From: Caenorhabditis remanei
Taxonomy: Eukaryota > Nematoda > Chromadorea > Rhabditida > Rhabditidae
Assembly (NCBI RefSeq): GCF_010183535.1
Contig: NC_071333.1
Span: forward strand, 13,452,587-13,516,586
DNA length: 64,000 nt
Direction: 5' to 3'
Shown here: piece after piece, positions 12,162 through 23,377 of the stretch
How the letters are laid out: each line of letters starts with the position of its first letter
How positions within the stretch are numbered: position 1 is the stretch's first letter
The notes under the pieces: model-generated
The model's input: only the letters and a program-made list of their open reading frames with translations
Databases searched by the model: none
Told to the model about the DNA's origin: nothing
Made by a program: the position numbers and the translations under genes

Positions 12162-12350
12162 TCATGTCAAAGACACACAGGTCAATCCGTGGGTTGAACA
12201 GGAATTCTGGGCGTTTTGATTGTCCATCGCATTAAGAACAATGAGCGCGAGATTGTAAATAATATCGACACGAGTTCTATTCGGTGCAGCCGGCCAAACC
12301 ACACCAATCTCGCCAGAAGAAAATAGATTCTGAACGGTTTGATGCTTCAT
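12162..12350 (-). CDS. Possible single-exon 62-residue protein
   Basis: An open frame with noticeably higher GC than its flanks starts directly downstream of an AT-rich stretch and reads as a compact mixed-composition protein. It has a hydrophobic DIIYNLALIVLNAM segment and two C-terminal cysteines. It has no recognised domain, no signal peptide and no evident splice or trans-splice site. It could be a small gene, an exon remnant, or a conserved noncoding segment. It is listed because base composition and codon choice look less random than in the surrounding sequence. Confidence 0.3.
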   Translation of the reverse strand: MKHQTVQNLFSSGEIGVVWPAAPNRTRVDIIYNLALIVLNAMDNQNAQNSCSTHGLTCVSLT

Positions 12351-15300
12351 TATTTATTTAAAAACTTCTGTTTCAAATGTTGGGGTTTTATTTTTGATTT
12401 AATAGTTTTTTAGGGTAGAAACTGAAACATGTATGTGATTTAGTTTATTAAGACTGTGGCCAGGTCAATCTATAAGTGTTTTTACTACTACTTTAAGATA
12501 ACGTGTTGCAATCGGTTTATAGACAACATTAATGTTGCGTATTCGTCTTTTATCAGCCGAATTTTTCAACTTACAAGTTATCGAATTTTTTGGAAACCGT
12601 ATATTGTTCAAACTGGAAGCCATTCCTGACTGATATTTGATGTTTGTTTACGTAGAAATTGATCAAAAACAAAATGAGCGCGAACAATTGAAAAATATAT
12701 AAACCAACCCTCACAACCACGCTTGTGCTCTTTTGTTCTACAATCCTATTGAGAGAACTTGTTCTCCATTGTCTGCAGATAATATGATATCATCTATAAA
12801 CGTTTGATTTCGAGTCATTGCGCGAGAAGCTTTTGAGAAAACACCTCCACAGCCAAAGGCGGGTGAGGCAAGAGATTATTTACGTAGTGAGAGCATCGAC
12901 TCCGCCCGATTATGACCTGTCTGTTCTGGACTGCTCCGCATTCTCCTTGAAAGCATGATAAGTTGGTCGAACTGGTCGGTATCTGATCTGTATACGTGTG
13001 ATGCTAAGAAATTTGGTATTTATTCATAAGATGGGAAGTTGATTCATGACTTTTGGTGCACAACTCTATTTTTTTTGTTGAAATTTTGCAAATATATGTT
13101 CTATACTTTTCAAAACAAGCATGACAAGTATAACTGAAAAAACTCCAGATATTTTAGTCGCCTGTCATTTGAGCTGAATGACCAACAAACATGGAATTTA
13201 GAGAACAACTCAAAAAACAATAATTAAAACAAAGTAGTGAGCAGACATCGGTCAAAAATTGATAAGAACGAATAATGACGATAATTTGTTATATAATTAG
13301 AAATTTATTTTTAACAATCATCTAAACCCCGCATCGTTTCCGTTTCCCTAAAAATATCAGTTTTTCTGATATAACTTTTTTTAATGAAAAAAGATGACAT
13401 TGAATGAAAATCGTAAAAAATAAATATTGAGTAGTAGTGAAGCAATGCAGTCAACTGAAAATGTGTACTATGTATAGTGATTCCTGGCTTCCTATTTTCC
13501 CCCCTCCCTGGTCAGAATCATCGCTTATCATTTGTTATTGCCTATACTTGGCTCTCTTCCCCTTTCATATATTTTTTTTCATCGATTTTCATTAGTTTGT
13601 CTTCTCTATTTCTATTATCCGTTCCATTTCGACTCTTCATTCAATGAGAAAAAGAGAGAAGAGCGGTGAGAGAATCTTAACATGTCTTCCAAGCATAATC
13701 CACGCGTCTGATAAATATTTGTCACTTCTCCAACTCTGAAGCAACCATACAAATTTCTTCTTCCGCTGTTTTTTTTTTATTCTTCCGCTGTTTTTTATTT
13801 AGTTTTGCAGTCAATATATCATTATTCATTTTCTAATCTTTCTGAAAAAAATCAGCTGTCGAATATAGAGCAATGCCTTTCAACCTAGACTTTGCACTAG
13901 TGAAACATATTCTCTTCCATTTTAATATCTTCATTCAGTTTTTCATCTAGCGGGGGATTTCAATATCTCTGCTCTTTCCTATGTGGTGCACTATTTCCGT
14001 CTCTGCACACCTTTTTCATGTTTTTTTTGGATTTGATAAGGAAAAGGATGTGCAGACATTTTGGCCCTCCAATATCCTCCCACTCGATGAAAACAATCAA
14101 AATTTCTTATATATAAAACTTTTAAAGAACCAAAGCTAAGATATAATAATTAGATCTCAATTTTTCTGATGGGAATTTTGAGATGAAAAACTCCAGAACA
14201 TCATATTCACATTAACAAAACGAATTTCTATTTAGCTTTAGTGTACTTGCATTGTGAGACTTCCGCCTGGGTCTTTTTGATTTCTTTTAAACAAAATTAA
14301 AAAAAAAAGGTTTTATCCTATGCATTTTGAAGATTGACTTATGATTCTTGATTTTTTTTAAATTTTGTAAAATAGACTTCCTACAGACCGGATGTCGATT
14401 GTCAGCGCATCCGGATGAAAAATCTTCATCTTGCACTTAAAATAATCAAGATTCAAGATTTCGAACAGAATTTTGGTTTTAACTTTTTGTTTCAACAACT
14501 TGACGACCTAGCTCTTCCATTTTTCTTTTTGAATCTTAAGATTTGGTTCAGATTTTTGTTTTTTCAACGTTTCCTATCGCATGAAGTTTCGTATCAATTC
14601 GCTGAATACGTAGAACCATCTCGTTATTTTATCTAATTTCCCGTTGGGATGTGCATTATTACTATTTTTCTAGACACTGATATTTTCGATATCTGTTTTT
14701 ATTCCGACTACAAATCTTCTTCTTTCCCGCAATATAGTCTTCTATTGTTTTTTATGTTATTCAATACTGCACATTCTCCATTCTAATTCCCTTTTTGAAT
14801 ATCGCAAGAGTAAAGAATCAAAACGTGAGTCACGACAGGTCAACTGGTACTGTGTCGGTTTTTTCCATTTTAGGCATTGACCTTTATACAAATATGATTC
14901 ATTTTAGTTTGTAAAGTTCTTTTTCCATTTTTTTTAAGTTCTCTCATAAAACTTCCACAAAAAAATTTATAACCGAAACGTCCTGACACTGCAACGATTC
15001 AATATCACAGCCACAATATGGGTTTTATTCTTTTTTCAAAATTTTTTTCTCATTTCTGAAAATTGCCTCTAGAACACCTCAAATATTACCGTATTCTCAT
15101 ACAGCGTGCAATACTATGTATTGAAGAACTCTCCGAAAATACCTTTATTATGTCTTGCCATACCATCTCACTCTCGCTACCAGACAGGCATCCTAATCCT
15201 CTCTTTTGCATAGTTAGCAACTTCTTTGCGGAAAAACGTATTAATTAAATGTATGGTAGACAGACAAGCGTCTGGTACGACGTATCCGGTTACACGTTTC

Positions 15301-15800
15301 TTCCAGCTGTTAATTACTTCGAACTAAACATTGTCCGCAATATATTCTTCTCTTATATTTTCTTACGATTTTGACTTTCTCTCCGATTCTGTTTACAATT
15401 GTATTTTATTTTTCAATGCACCGATATTTTTGCCACTGGGCTTCCAGCTTTGTTTCAATAATGAACCAATGTTAAATCCCATAAGAGTTAATGGCACCGT
15501 GCTTCTCTCTACTCGACTTACGGGTAAACAGTTTTTTGGTGGGAAATTGGTGTCAAATGATCACAAATTGAAGTTCGATCGAAGATGGTATCAGAAATAA
15601 TAGTGAGGCAATGAAACTGTCAAGGAAAGAAGACTGAGAGCTCGCGACTGTCAATGAGGACACATAGAGGTGTCAGGTGTCCCAGAATCATCATTTGGCG
15701 TTTACGAACATTCTGAAAGTTTCCACGTTGTCATGGCTATGGCATTAACACGATTCAATAATTGATTATATCAAAATTAGAAGGGATTATTCGTAACACG
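12351..15800. other. Gene-poor AT-rich region
   Basis: No exon chain, tRNA or domain-bearing frame found on either strand. Poly-T and poly-A runs are common. Short open frames at 14415-14636, 15063-15248 and 15331-15600 show no recognisable features. Confidence 0.5.
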
Positions 15801-15844
15801 GAATATAAGTGCCCCAGAATATGATAACTTCTTTCAAAAACACC

Positions 15845-17890
15845 GATTCGGGGTATTCCAGCTGTGAATCGTAACAGGGTGGCACCGGTACCATCTGGAT
15901 ACGTTTATCTTAAGCTCACAAATTTTGAGATGAAAAAGTTTTTCAAACATGTTTTTGATCACAAGAAGAGATCCGTTTTTTTTGTGGAGCAGATTTTCAG
16001 TACAATTGTTCATACACAAAAACCATATCCAGTGCTCGGCGGTCTCATCTTCTTTTCTGAAAACACCCATTGGGGGTCATCCAGCTGTGAATGGTAACAG
16101 GGTGGCACCGGTACCATCTGGATACTTTCACCTCTCCGAAGTGAAAGGAAAAGTGTTATAAACGTGTTTTCGATAGTACTACACCATCTCAAAGGAGGGC
16201 TGCAACGAAATTGATAGCAACAAATGTCAACTTCAAAAAATGAGCAGTATTACTGACTACCAGACTTGTCAAAAATTGGGTCGGCTAGGCCTCTGGCAAG
16301 TCTGCCGACTGCAATCAAATCAGCAAGTACCCTGCGGACCTTCAAAAAGTATTCGTTGTGAGTACATGAGGAAATCTCAAAAGCTAAGACAATTCATGAA
16401 AATGTATATGCTTTCCCTCCTTTTCATCTCAAGAAGATATTCGTTTTTTTATTTTGTAGAGCAGATGGGTCATGCAGCTGTGATTCCTGATTTTGGAAAA
16501 CGACACGAGTACCATCTGGATGCTTTCATATTGAGCTCACAATTTTCGAAATGGAAAGTGTTGTAAACATGTTTTCGATAGTCCTCAATGCTCATCTGCT
16601 CGGTATGAACATATCGAACAGGTTTACACTCTGGTAGATGTACCCGTCAGTGATTTCGTTTGGGTTTAAATCTGTAAACACAATATCGAAAGTCTCCGGA
16701 GTGAAGGGTGAGCCTGAAACAGTTAAGTTGTGTCTGAAATCCAGTCCAAATCACTTCTCCTCTCAAAGATTTCATCCTTTTAGTAGCAATGGTCTGCTAT
16801 TTTCAATGAAATAATTTGAAATATGCTTGACGAATACGGTCTTCTAAATATTTTGAATTTTGATGGTGTTTACAACTTTGCACCTTCGCGCCCATTCTTT
16901 GATCATTGAAGTGCTCGCTCGTTGAACTTCAAAAAGGAACACTAATCGAAAAACCCATAAAATTAATGGGTATCGTACCACGCACACCGTTTCGTAAACA
17001 ACATTTTGGCGGGGTATGGTATACAAACTTCGAAATAATGAAAGTTTGGAACTCGACCCCAATATGTGAAGAAAATCAACTGAAATATGAAGATACCTTC
17101 AAGGTTGAGCGTACCTTCTCTGATTTATCAAAAGTCTGACGTCTTGGTCCAGCAAGGGAAACCAAAGGTCTTCAAATATCTACGACAAGTAAATGTGTAT
17201 CTTGTGTGACATTAGTACTGTAGACAGATTGTTTTCAAAATCTAACTAACTACATTCTATGTTGCCGAAAATACCCATTCGAGCTCTTGGACCTGTGAGT
17301 CGTGATAGCGCAGAGTGGCACCGCTACCATCTGGATACTTTCATCAAAAATCTCAAAAATGGAAGGTATCGAAAACATGTTTTCGATAGTTTTTAAAACC
17401 AGTCCGAAAAAAACCAATGAAAGCAAACCGACAATATTGCCAGGTATCATAAGAAGAAAGTGTGACGGTCAATCCTCGGATCTCACAGAACATGAAAATT
17501 AACTACGATCCGGTGAACATAGTTCGAAGTTGTCATAGCTGATGGCTTAGCAATCGGTATCAATTCGAATGACGCAATATATCAGAAATATTAAAAAGGT
17601 TTTCTTGTAGTATGATTACTGTAATCTATGATGTGATATCTCCGAGCGCCTATGTAATATGGTTTTTCTATTGAGTACCGTTCGAAGATTATACATATCT
17701 CTTGATGCCATTCTAAAAAGTAACGTGATTTTTTCTTTATGAATCGTTGAGCAGATGTACCGTCCAATGGTACACTGCGTCACTCGCCAACGCCATTTTC
17801 GAACAATTGGTTTTTCGAAATCGAAAGTAAACATGTTTTCAATCAGTCTCAGATCTCAGCTGCATGAAAAATATGAGACCAATAGTGTCG
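15845..17890. repeat. Degenerate dispersed repeat family, about five copies
   Basis: A core block GGTGGCACCGGTACCATCTG or a diverged form recurs near 15876, 16096, 16505 (as ACGAGTACCATCTGGATGC) and 17312. It is followed by GATACTTTCAT/C, a run related to CTCACAATTTTCGAAATGGAAAGTGTT, and then ACATGTTTTCGATAGT. A more diverged copy ends near 17850. The first two copies also share a preceding TCCAGCTGTGAATSGTAACAG. Spacing is irregular (about 220-800 bp). The 17366-17389 copy carries a perfect 22-nt palindrome centred on AACATGTT. Open frames across these copies are repeat-derived. Confidence 0.72.
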
Positions 17891-18268
17891 GATGTTTACC
17901 AAAAAAGGTATCGTACCAAACTATTTTTGAGATACAATGAGAATAGGTGAAAAAGTCAGGTCAGGAAAAGTTTCCGAAATATATTGAATGTAAGACCCGC
18001 TGGTAGGTTTACCTAAAACCTTTGAGAAGAAGCATCGAGTGAAGGTTTATTTTATGTCTATAAACTTGATTGTATGGAACTATCAAAGACTCGAGGCGGT
18101 ACCAAGCTCTCGGGATTTTCCAAAATTCCACTACACAGCTGGCCACCGCAAAACATTTTCAATCCTACGGATTGTCTTTTCACTCAGCCGTCGGACTACT
18201 GTTACACTTCCAGCCAGTCACGTTTTCATGCTTTTAAGTTGTACTGTCTGTGTGGACACCCTGGTTGT

Positions 18269-19900
18269 TAAGAGACAATGTCTCGCTCAAGCCTACAGGC
18301 CATGTTACACATGTACCAAAGTGATCCGTTTTGGCTGATTTTTTGATATGTTAGTACCCTAAGAATTCTAAGAATTTTATACTATACCAGATTAGGCTCC
18401 GCCCCCTTTGACCTAGCGAAACGATCGATTGAAGTTGAAAAATGAAAATTTTTCTTTTGAAAGATAGGATCAAAATCGCTTCAGAAATGAATTGCCAGCC
18501 TTATTTTGTGCATTTTACAAGATAACAACTTTTTTCTAGCTTTCCTGCTTCATATAGAAAAAATCACTTTTTTGAAAATTTTCTCATTTTTTTCATGTTT
18601 TTTGGATTTTTCGGGTGATCGAAGTACTGTGGTCCGAAGTAAATTTATGATGATAAGAGACATATTTGTGTTGGCTATTTGAAACTACAAAGACTTGTCC
18701 CAGATTCCACTGTCTAGGTAAGTTACGATCAAAAAAGTGACGAAATTTGATGCATTTCAACGTACCCCCCTCCATGGTAAAAAATGGCTAGGTGACAAAA
18801 ATTAAAAATATCTCTGATTCGAGTTATTTAGAGCTAGAATAATGCTCACACAACTTTTCAGACAATTCTGGCCATGTTTCAGTGAGTTACAGACACCTCC
18901 TCCATTTTTTCGAATCAAAAAGTTTGAGCTCTCGTAACTTTCCAGATCATAGCTCAAAATCTTAGAAACTTCAGGAAAATGGTGAAACATATTTCAACAA
19001 CACAAATAATTAGCTGAAAGTCAGTTTCTATGTTTTTGTTCAACTTTCGTTTCATTTTATATCTGCTAGCTTCATGGATCTACGAAAGTCAGCTATTCTG
19101 GCACATGAAAAACCAGAATTTTTCTTTGTAATCAACTTTCAGCTAATTATTTGTATTGTTGAAATATGTTTCACCATTTTCCTGAAGTTTCTAAGATTTT
19201 GAGCTATGATCTGGAAAGTTACGAGAGCTCAAACTTTTTGATTCGAAAAAATGGAGGAGGTGTCTGTAACTCACTGAAACATGGCCAGAATTGTCTGAAA
19301 AGTTGTGTGAGCATTATTCTAGCTCTAAATAACTCGAATCAGAGATATTTTTAATTTTTGTCACCTAGCCATTTTTTACCATGGAGGGGGGTACGTTGAA
19401 ATGCATCAAATTTCGTCACTTTTTTGATCGTAACTCACCTAGACAGTGGAATCTGGAGAAAGTCTTTATATTTTCAAATAGCCAACACAAATATGTCTCT
19501 TATCATCATAAATTTACTTCGGACCACAGTACTTCGATCACCCGAAAAATCCAAAAAACATGAAAAAAATGAGAAAATTTTCAAAAAAGTGATTTTTTCT
19601 ATATGAAGCAGGAAAGCTAGAGAAAAGTTGTTATCTTGTAAAATGCACAAAGTGAGGCTGGCAATTCATTTCTGAAAAGATTTTGATCCTATTTTTCGAA
19701 AGAAAAATTTTCATTTTTCAACTTCAATCGATCGTTTCGGTAGGTCAAAGGGGGCGGAGCCTAATCTGGTATAGTATAAAATTCTTAGAATTTCTAGGGT
19801 ACTAACATATCAAAAAATCAGCCAAAACGGATCACTTTGGTACATGTGTAACATGGCCTGTAGGCCTATGCTCGAGGCAGTCAGAGATTGTCTCTTAAAC
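18269..19900. mobile_element. Large palindromic nonautonomous element (about 750-bp inverted arms)
   Basis: The left arm, about 18269-19021, is an inverted copy of the right arm, about 19135-19900, with only scattered differences and a 113-bp unpaired centre. A 62-codon frame in each arm (18802-18990 minus and 19166-19354 plus) translates identically, which shows how close the arms are. The outer ends read TTAAGAGACAAT on both sides, so TTAA may be the target duplication or part of the terminus. No transposase frame is present. The whole element could fold into a very long hairpin. I infer a foldback or MITE-like element. Confidence 0.85.
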
Positions 19901-20708
19901 CTTTCAATCAACCTTGATTGAAACAAACAACACTCCTCAACTTTATAGATTTGGGTTGGCCCGGGATTTTGTGAGGAATAACGTAGTTCGTGTTGAGAAC
20001 TATTCAGAATATTTTTGACTATATTGTTGATCAGCTCTCTTTTAGTTTAAGATTATTTCTACCAAGAACAATTAGTGTTACATAATGATTTTTTTAAATA
20101 CATTTATCAGACTGTTTTTCCCAGAATGAGAATCTTTGAAGTGGTATTTTCCGGCTTTTGAAGAAATTTTCTACGGAAGTCAAGACTATCAGACTTCAAA
20201 AAAGTGTCTTCTCGCTTGCAAATTCTGTTTCCTTTACAATCAGTGTAATCGGAACCAGGTTGGACACCTTCCATTTTGCTCCCATACTGTACCTCCGCCT
20301 AATAGCATCCAAATACAGAAGATGTGCTCTGCGTCTCTTCTGAGTTTTTAATTCTATTAAAAAAAAGAGGTCAATAAGTGAAGTGGGCGGATCTACCGAG
20401 ATTTCGGGTGGGTGGAGCTTGGTTTCGTACTATTTAAACCGTCTCACTTGGCCACCCTGTTCACTTACACTTTCCTCCCCTACAAAACATCTGCATTTCT
20501 TTCCTCTCACTTTCTTCCTGTTTTTCTATTTATGGACAACTTGGAAACAATCCTAGAGTTGGGAACTATTTTTATTTTGCAGATAAGTTTGTGAAAAGGG
20601 AAAGCTAGATCACTGATAGTGATAAGATTGGAGTTATAAAATTTGGGATAGCGGTAGAAAAAAATAAAGGGGATGGTGATAGTGGATGTGTGTCAACTTT
20701 CAGCAGGG
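19901..20708. other. Intergenic sequence between palindrome and tentative small gene
   Basis: Short plus-strand frames at 20136-20351 and 20412-20594 show no domains. ACTATTTAAACCGTC near 20430 is a weak promoter-like element. Nothing else is supported. Confidence 0.4.
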
Positions 20709-21106
20709 TTAGGAAGGTGTCGCAGTTTCAATTTGTTCAATGACATCCTGACTATTTTCAAGACATAACTGCTTTACTCCAGTGTGTTGATTGAGGTCTG
20801 TAACCTGTAGAAAAGAAGAAGAGGACTGGGGATTGATTGCTTAATTGATCTTCATGTGTTTTGTTTTTCCTTCAGTCAGTAAGAGAAACAAAACTACAGC
20901 ATATACTCTATATGTTTTCCCATATGTTTTGAACATATCTCATACAAAAAATGAACCAACACGTTCAAAAAAGCCAGAATGTTGACATTTTTCCGCCAGA
21001 TGTACTTTCTGACCTTGTTCCGTTCTCGAACGTCACTCCTGCAATCATTTCTTGCATATGAGTCTGTCTGTCCGCCGCAATAGCCGCGTTGTGTTTTTAT
21101 TTCCAA
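20709..21106 (-). CDS. Tentative two-exon small gene
   Basis: The last exon, 20804-20709, is convincing: acceptor TTTTCTACAG followed by 31 codons (starting VTDLNQHTGVKQLCLENS) and a TAA. The upstream exon ends at 21014 with donor AAG|GTCAGA in matching phase. It may start at an ATG at 21106, giving MEIKTQRGYC and a 62-residue protein. It could instead be a short internal exon with an acceptor at 21039 and further exons upstream that I could not find. The product is hydrophilic, with an acidic C-terminus and no signal peptide. I do not recognise it. Confidence 0.42.
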
Positions 21107-23377
21107 TAATACAAAAAAAGAGTCAAATAAGTTTTCATATGAACTGGCGCGTCAGCGTTAGCTGGTAACATACAATCTTAACATTTGAATAATGAAGGTC
21201 AGTAACCCCTTTTCCCTCTTCATTTTTGTAATGAGTTTTCTATATTTGTTCTTTGAGTTTCCTTCCCACGCCACTCGAAAATAACTCATTTGAATACAGT
21301 AAGACTCAAACGAAATGGGAATGAGAACCATTTGAGTTACGAAATGTGAAGAAAGAATGGAGAGGGGGGTCATTCAAGCTAGTACTGCACAATGAGAACG
21401 CAGTAGTGATAATTAAAGGGATGGGTACACATTTAGGCACCAAAATGTCATCAGAAGCAGCGAACAAATAGATCCAATGAGTCCCTCACTTTCCCTTTTT
21501 TTATACTAACACTGAAGGACTAATGAATCAAAAAATCAGACTGATTCATGCAAATTCACTGCTAGTAAATTATCATTCCACATATCGGTCAGATTCCCCC
21601 ATCTATCTCAATTCCATTCATTTCAGCGGGTACACGGAATATATTTTGTCAATTTATTCTGAAATACAATAAGAAAAATACAAATGAGCTCTAATCGTTT
21701 GTTTTTTTGTTTTGAATTCTAATCTTCCGGAAATCATGAAATCTGATTCATAGAATTTGAGAAGAAATTCCTTTCTTTTTTTTTCTCGCTTCATGTGTTA
21801 CTCCGAGTCATGCTAGAAGCAGAATAATCATGAACGGTTATTTTTTTTTCAAGTCTCACGGAATCATCTTATATTGTTCCTATTCTTTAAAACTGTGGGG
21901 TTCCTTTCCTGTTCAGACGTCCTTTATTTTTATAAAATTTATTTTGGGAGACTTGAAAGAGGTTTTTGTCTTAATTAATGATACTCTCGTAGTTCAGAAC
22001 CCGTTTTCTGTTCAAAAACATAAAATTGAAATGATAATTCTCATATTGTAGTTTGAATCAAATATAATATGACTCCTCAGAGATTTCTCCTTTTTCTGAT
22101 CTTATATTCCACCAATCTCCTTGCTTTTTACCTAATAAAATCATTCTATAGTTGTCTCTTTTTCTCGTTTCTTTAGTGAGAACAATTAGCGCACACTTCC
22201 GATATAGCTTCATTATTTGAGTCTCTTCCCTCTATGTTTTTTTTTGTTTCTGCCGCCTCCGCGGTTTGATTTTCACATGTTTGGTCAGGACAAGCTCTTT
22301 GTACCAGGTGTCTCTTCCTTTTTCCCATATTTGATATTCAAGAAAACAATACAACTCTGGCTTTTTTTGGTTCCATGACGATACAGTTTCTGACACAAAA
22401 ATAGCTGAATAGGCAGTATGCATTTTAACAATAACGAAATATCAAAATAAGCTTTTCTTAAAATAGTTTTATTCAAAAAAGTTCTGATATGTAAGACCAA
22501 AAATTATATAGAAATAGTTAGACATTCTACCTTCTGAAGAATAATTTTTCTTCCATTTCGCGAAAAACGAGATTTTTGTCCTTTCTTGTAAATGGACACT
22601 TTTTTTTGAAATTGAACGTAGACACCTAAAATCCTGTTTGGAAAGGTCAACGCACTCCAACTCGAGTAAAAGTTTTTTCTGTTCACACTTTCAAGAAAAA
22701 AAATTCCCATACATAGAAGCAGAAAGAAAAACATAAAACAGATCTGCGTCTCGGTTCCCATGACTCGCGTATTGTTTTTGAACATTTTCGGAAGAAGCAA
22801 GAGGAGTAGACTGTCATACAGTTTGTTCCTCAATCCACCTACCTCAAAAAGTTTTTCCCCTTGTTTCTCGGTAAATAAGACACCATTCCAGTCTCATGAA
22901 TCATTTCAGTCATCCAAGGTTGCTGCTTAGACGCACTTTTTCTCCTTTTTTCTCCACTCGTCCTCAATCCGATTGCCCCTACAGATTTTAATTGTCCGTG
23001 CAAAGTGGAGACTGAATTACTTCTGTTCTTATTTACATAATCTAAACCACCAAGACCAACATCGTCATTCTTCGTTTCTTCTCACTGTCTTCATTTTTTC
23101 ATATTATTCCTTTCAACACTTCCTTCTTCTTCTTTCTTACTGCACTAAAACTTGCAGACCTCTCATTTATTTCTCAGCTCAATTTTTCCTCAATGAGCCA
23201 AAAAATGTTTATTTTGGAAAATCAATCCTCGCCGAAACCTGATATCTTTCCACTTTGAGAAAATTGTTCGCCTTATGACCATATTTTGTAGAGTTGGCAG
23301 GTTTCGGAAGCAAACCTCAAACTTCTCGTTGATCACCATCTGTGAAAGGACCATCAGGTCCAATAAATCATTGCAAA
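21107..23377. other. Intergenic region upstream of the Na+/H+ exchanger
   Basis: AT-rich, without a credible exon chain. Minus-strand open frames at 22232-22833 overlap one another, carry poly-T-rich translations and no domains. This probably contains exchanger regulatory sequence. TTTTGTAG at 23285-23292 is a possible trans-splice acceptor for its first exon. Confidence 0.4.

Noticed and set aside
12162..12350. Reading the 12.2-kb open frame as part of a larger spliced gene
   Set aside because: I found no acceptor or donor at either end linking it to neighbouring sequence; kept only as a low-confidence single-exon frame.
14990..15030. TATCACAGCC, matching the 5' part of miR-2-family microRNAs
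   Set aside because: No flanking sequence pairs with it to form a precursor hairpin.
18802..19354. Duplicate 62-codon frames beginning MFHHFPEVSK
   Set aside because: Mirror images in the arms of the palindromic element; an artefact of the inverted repeat rather than genes.
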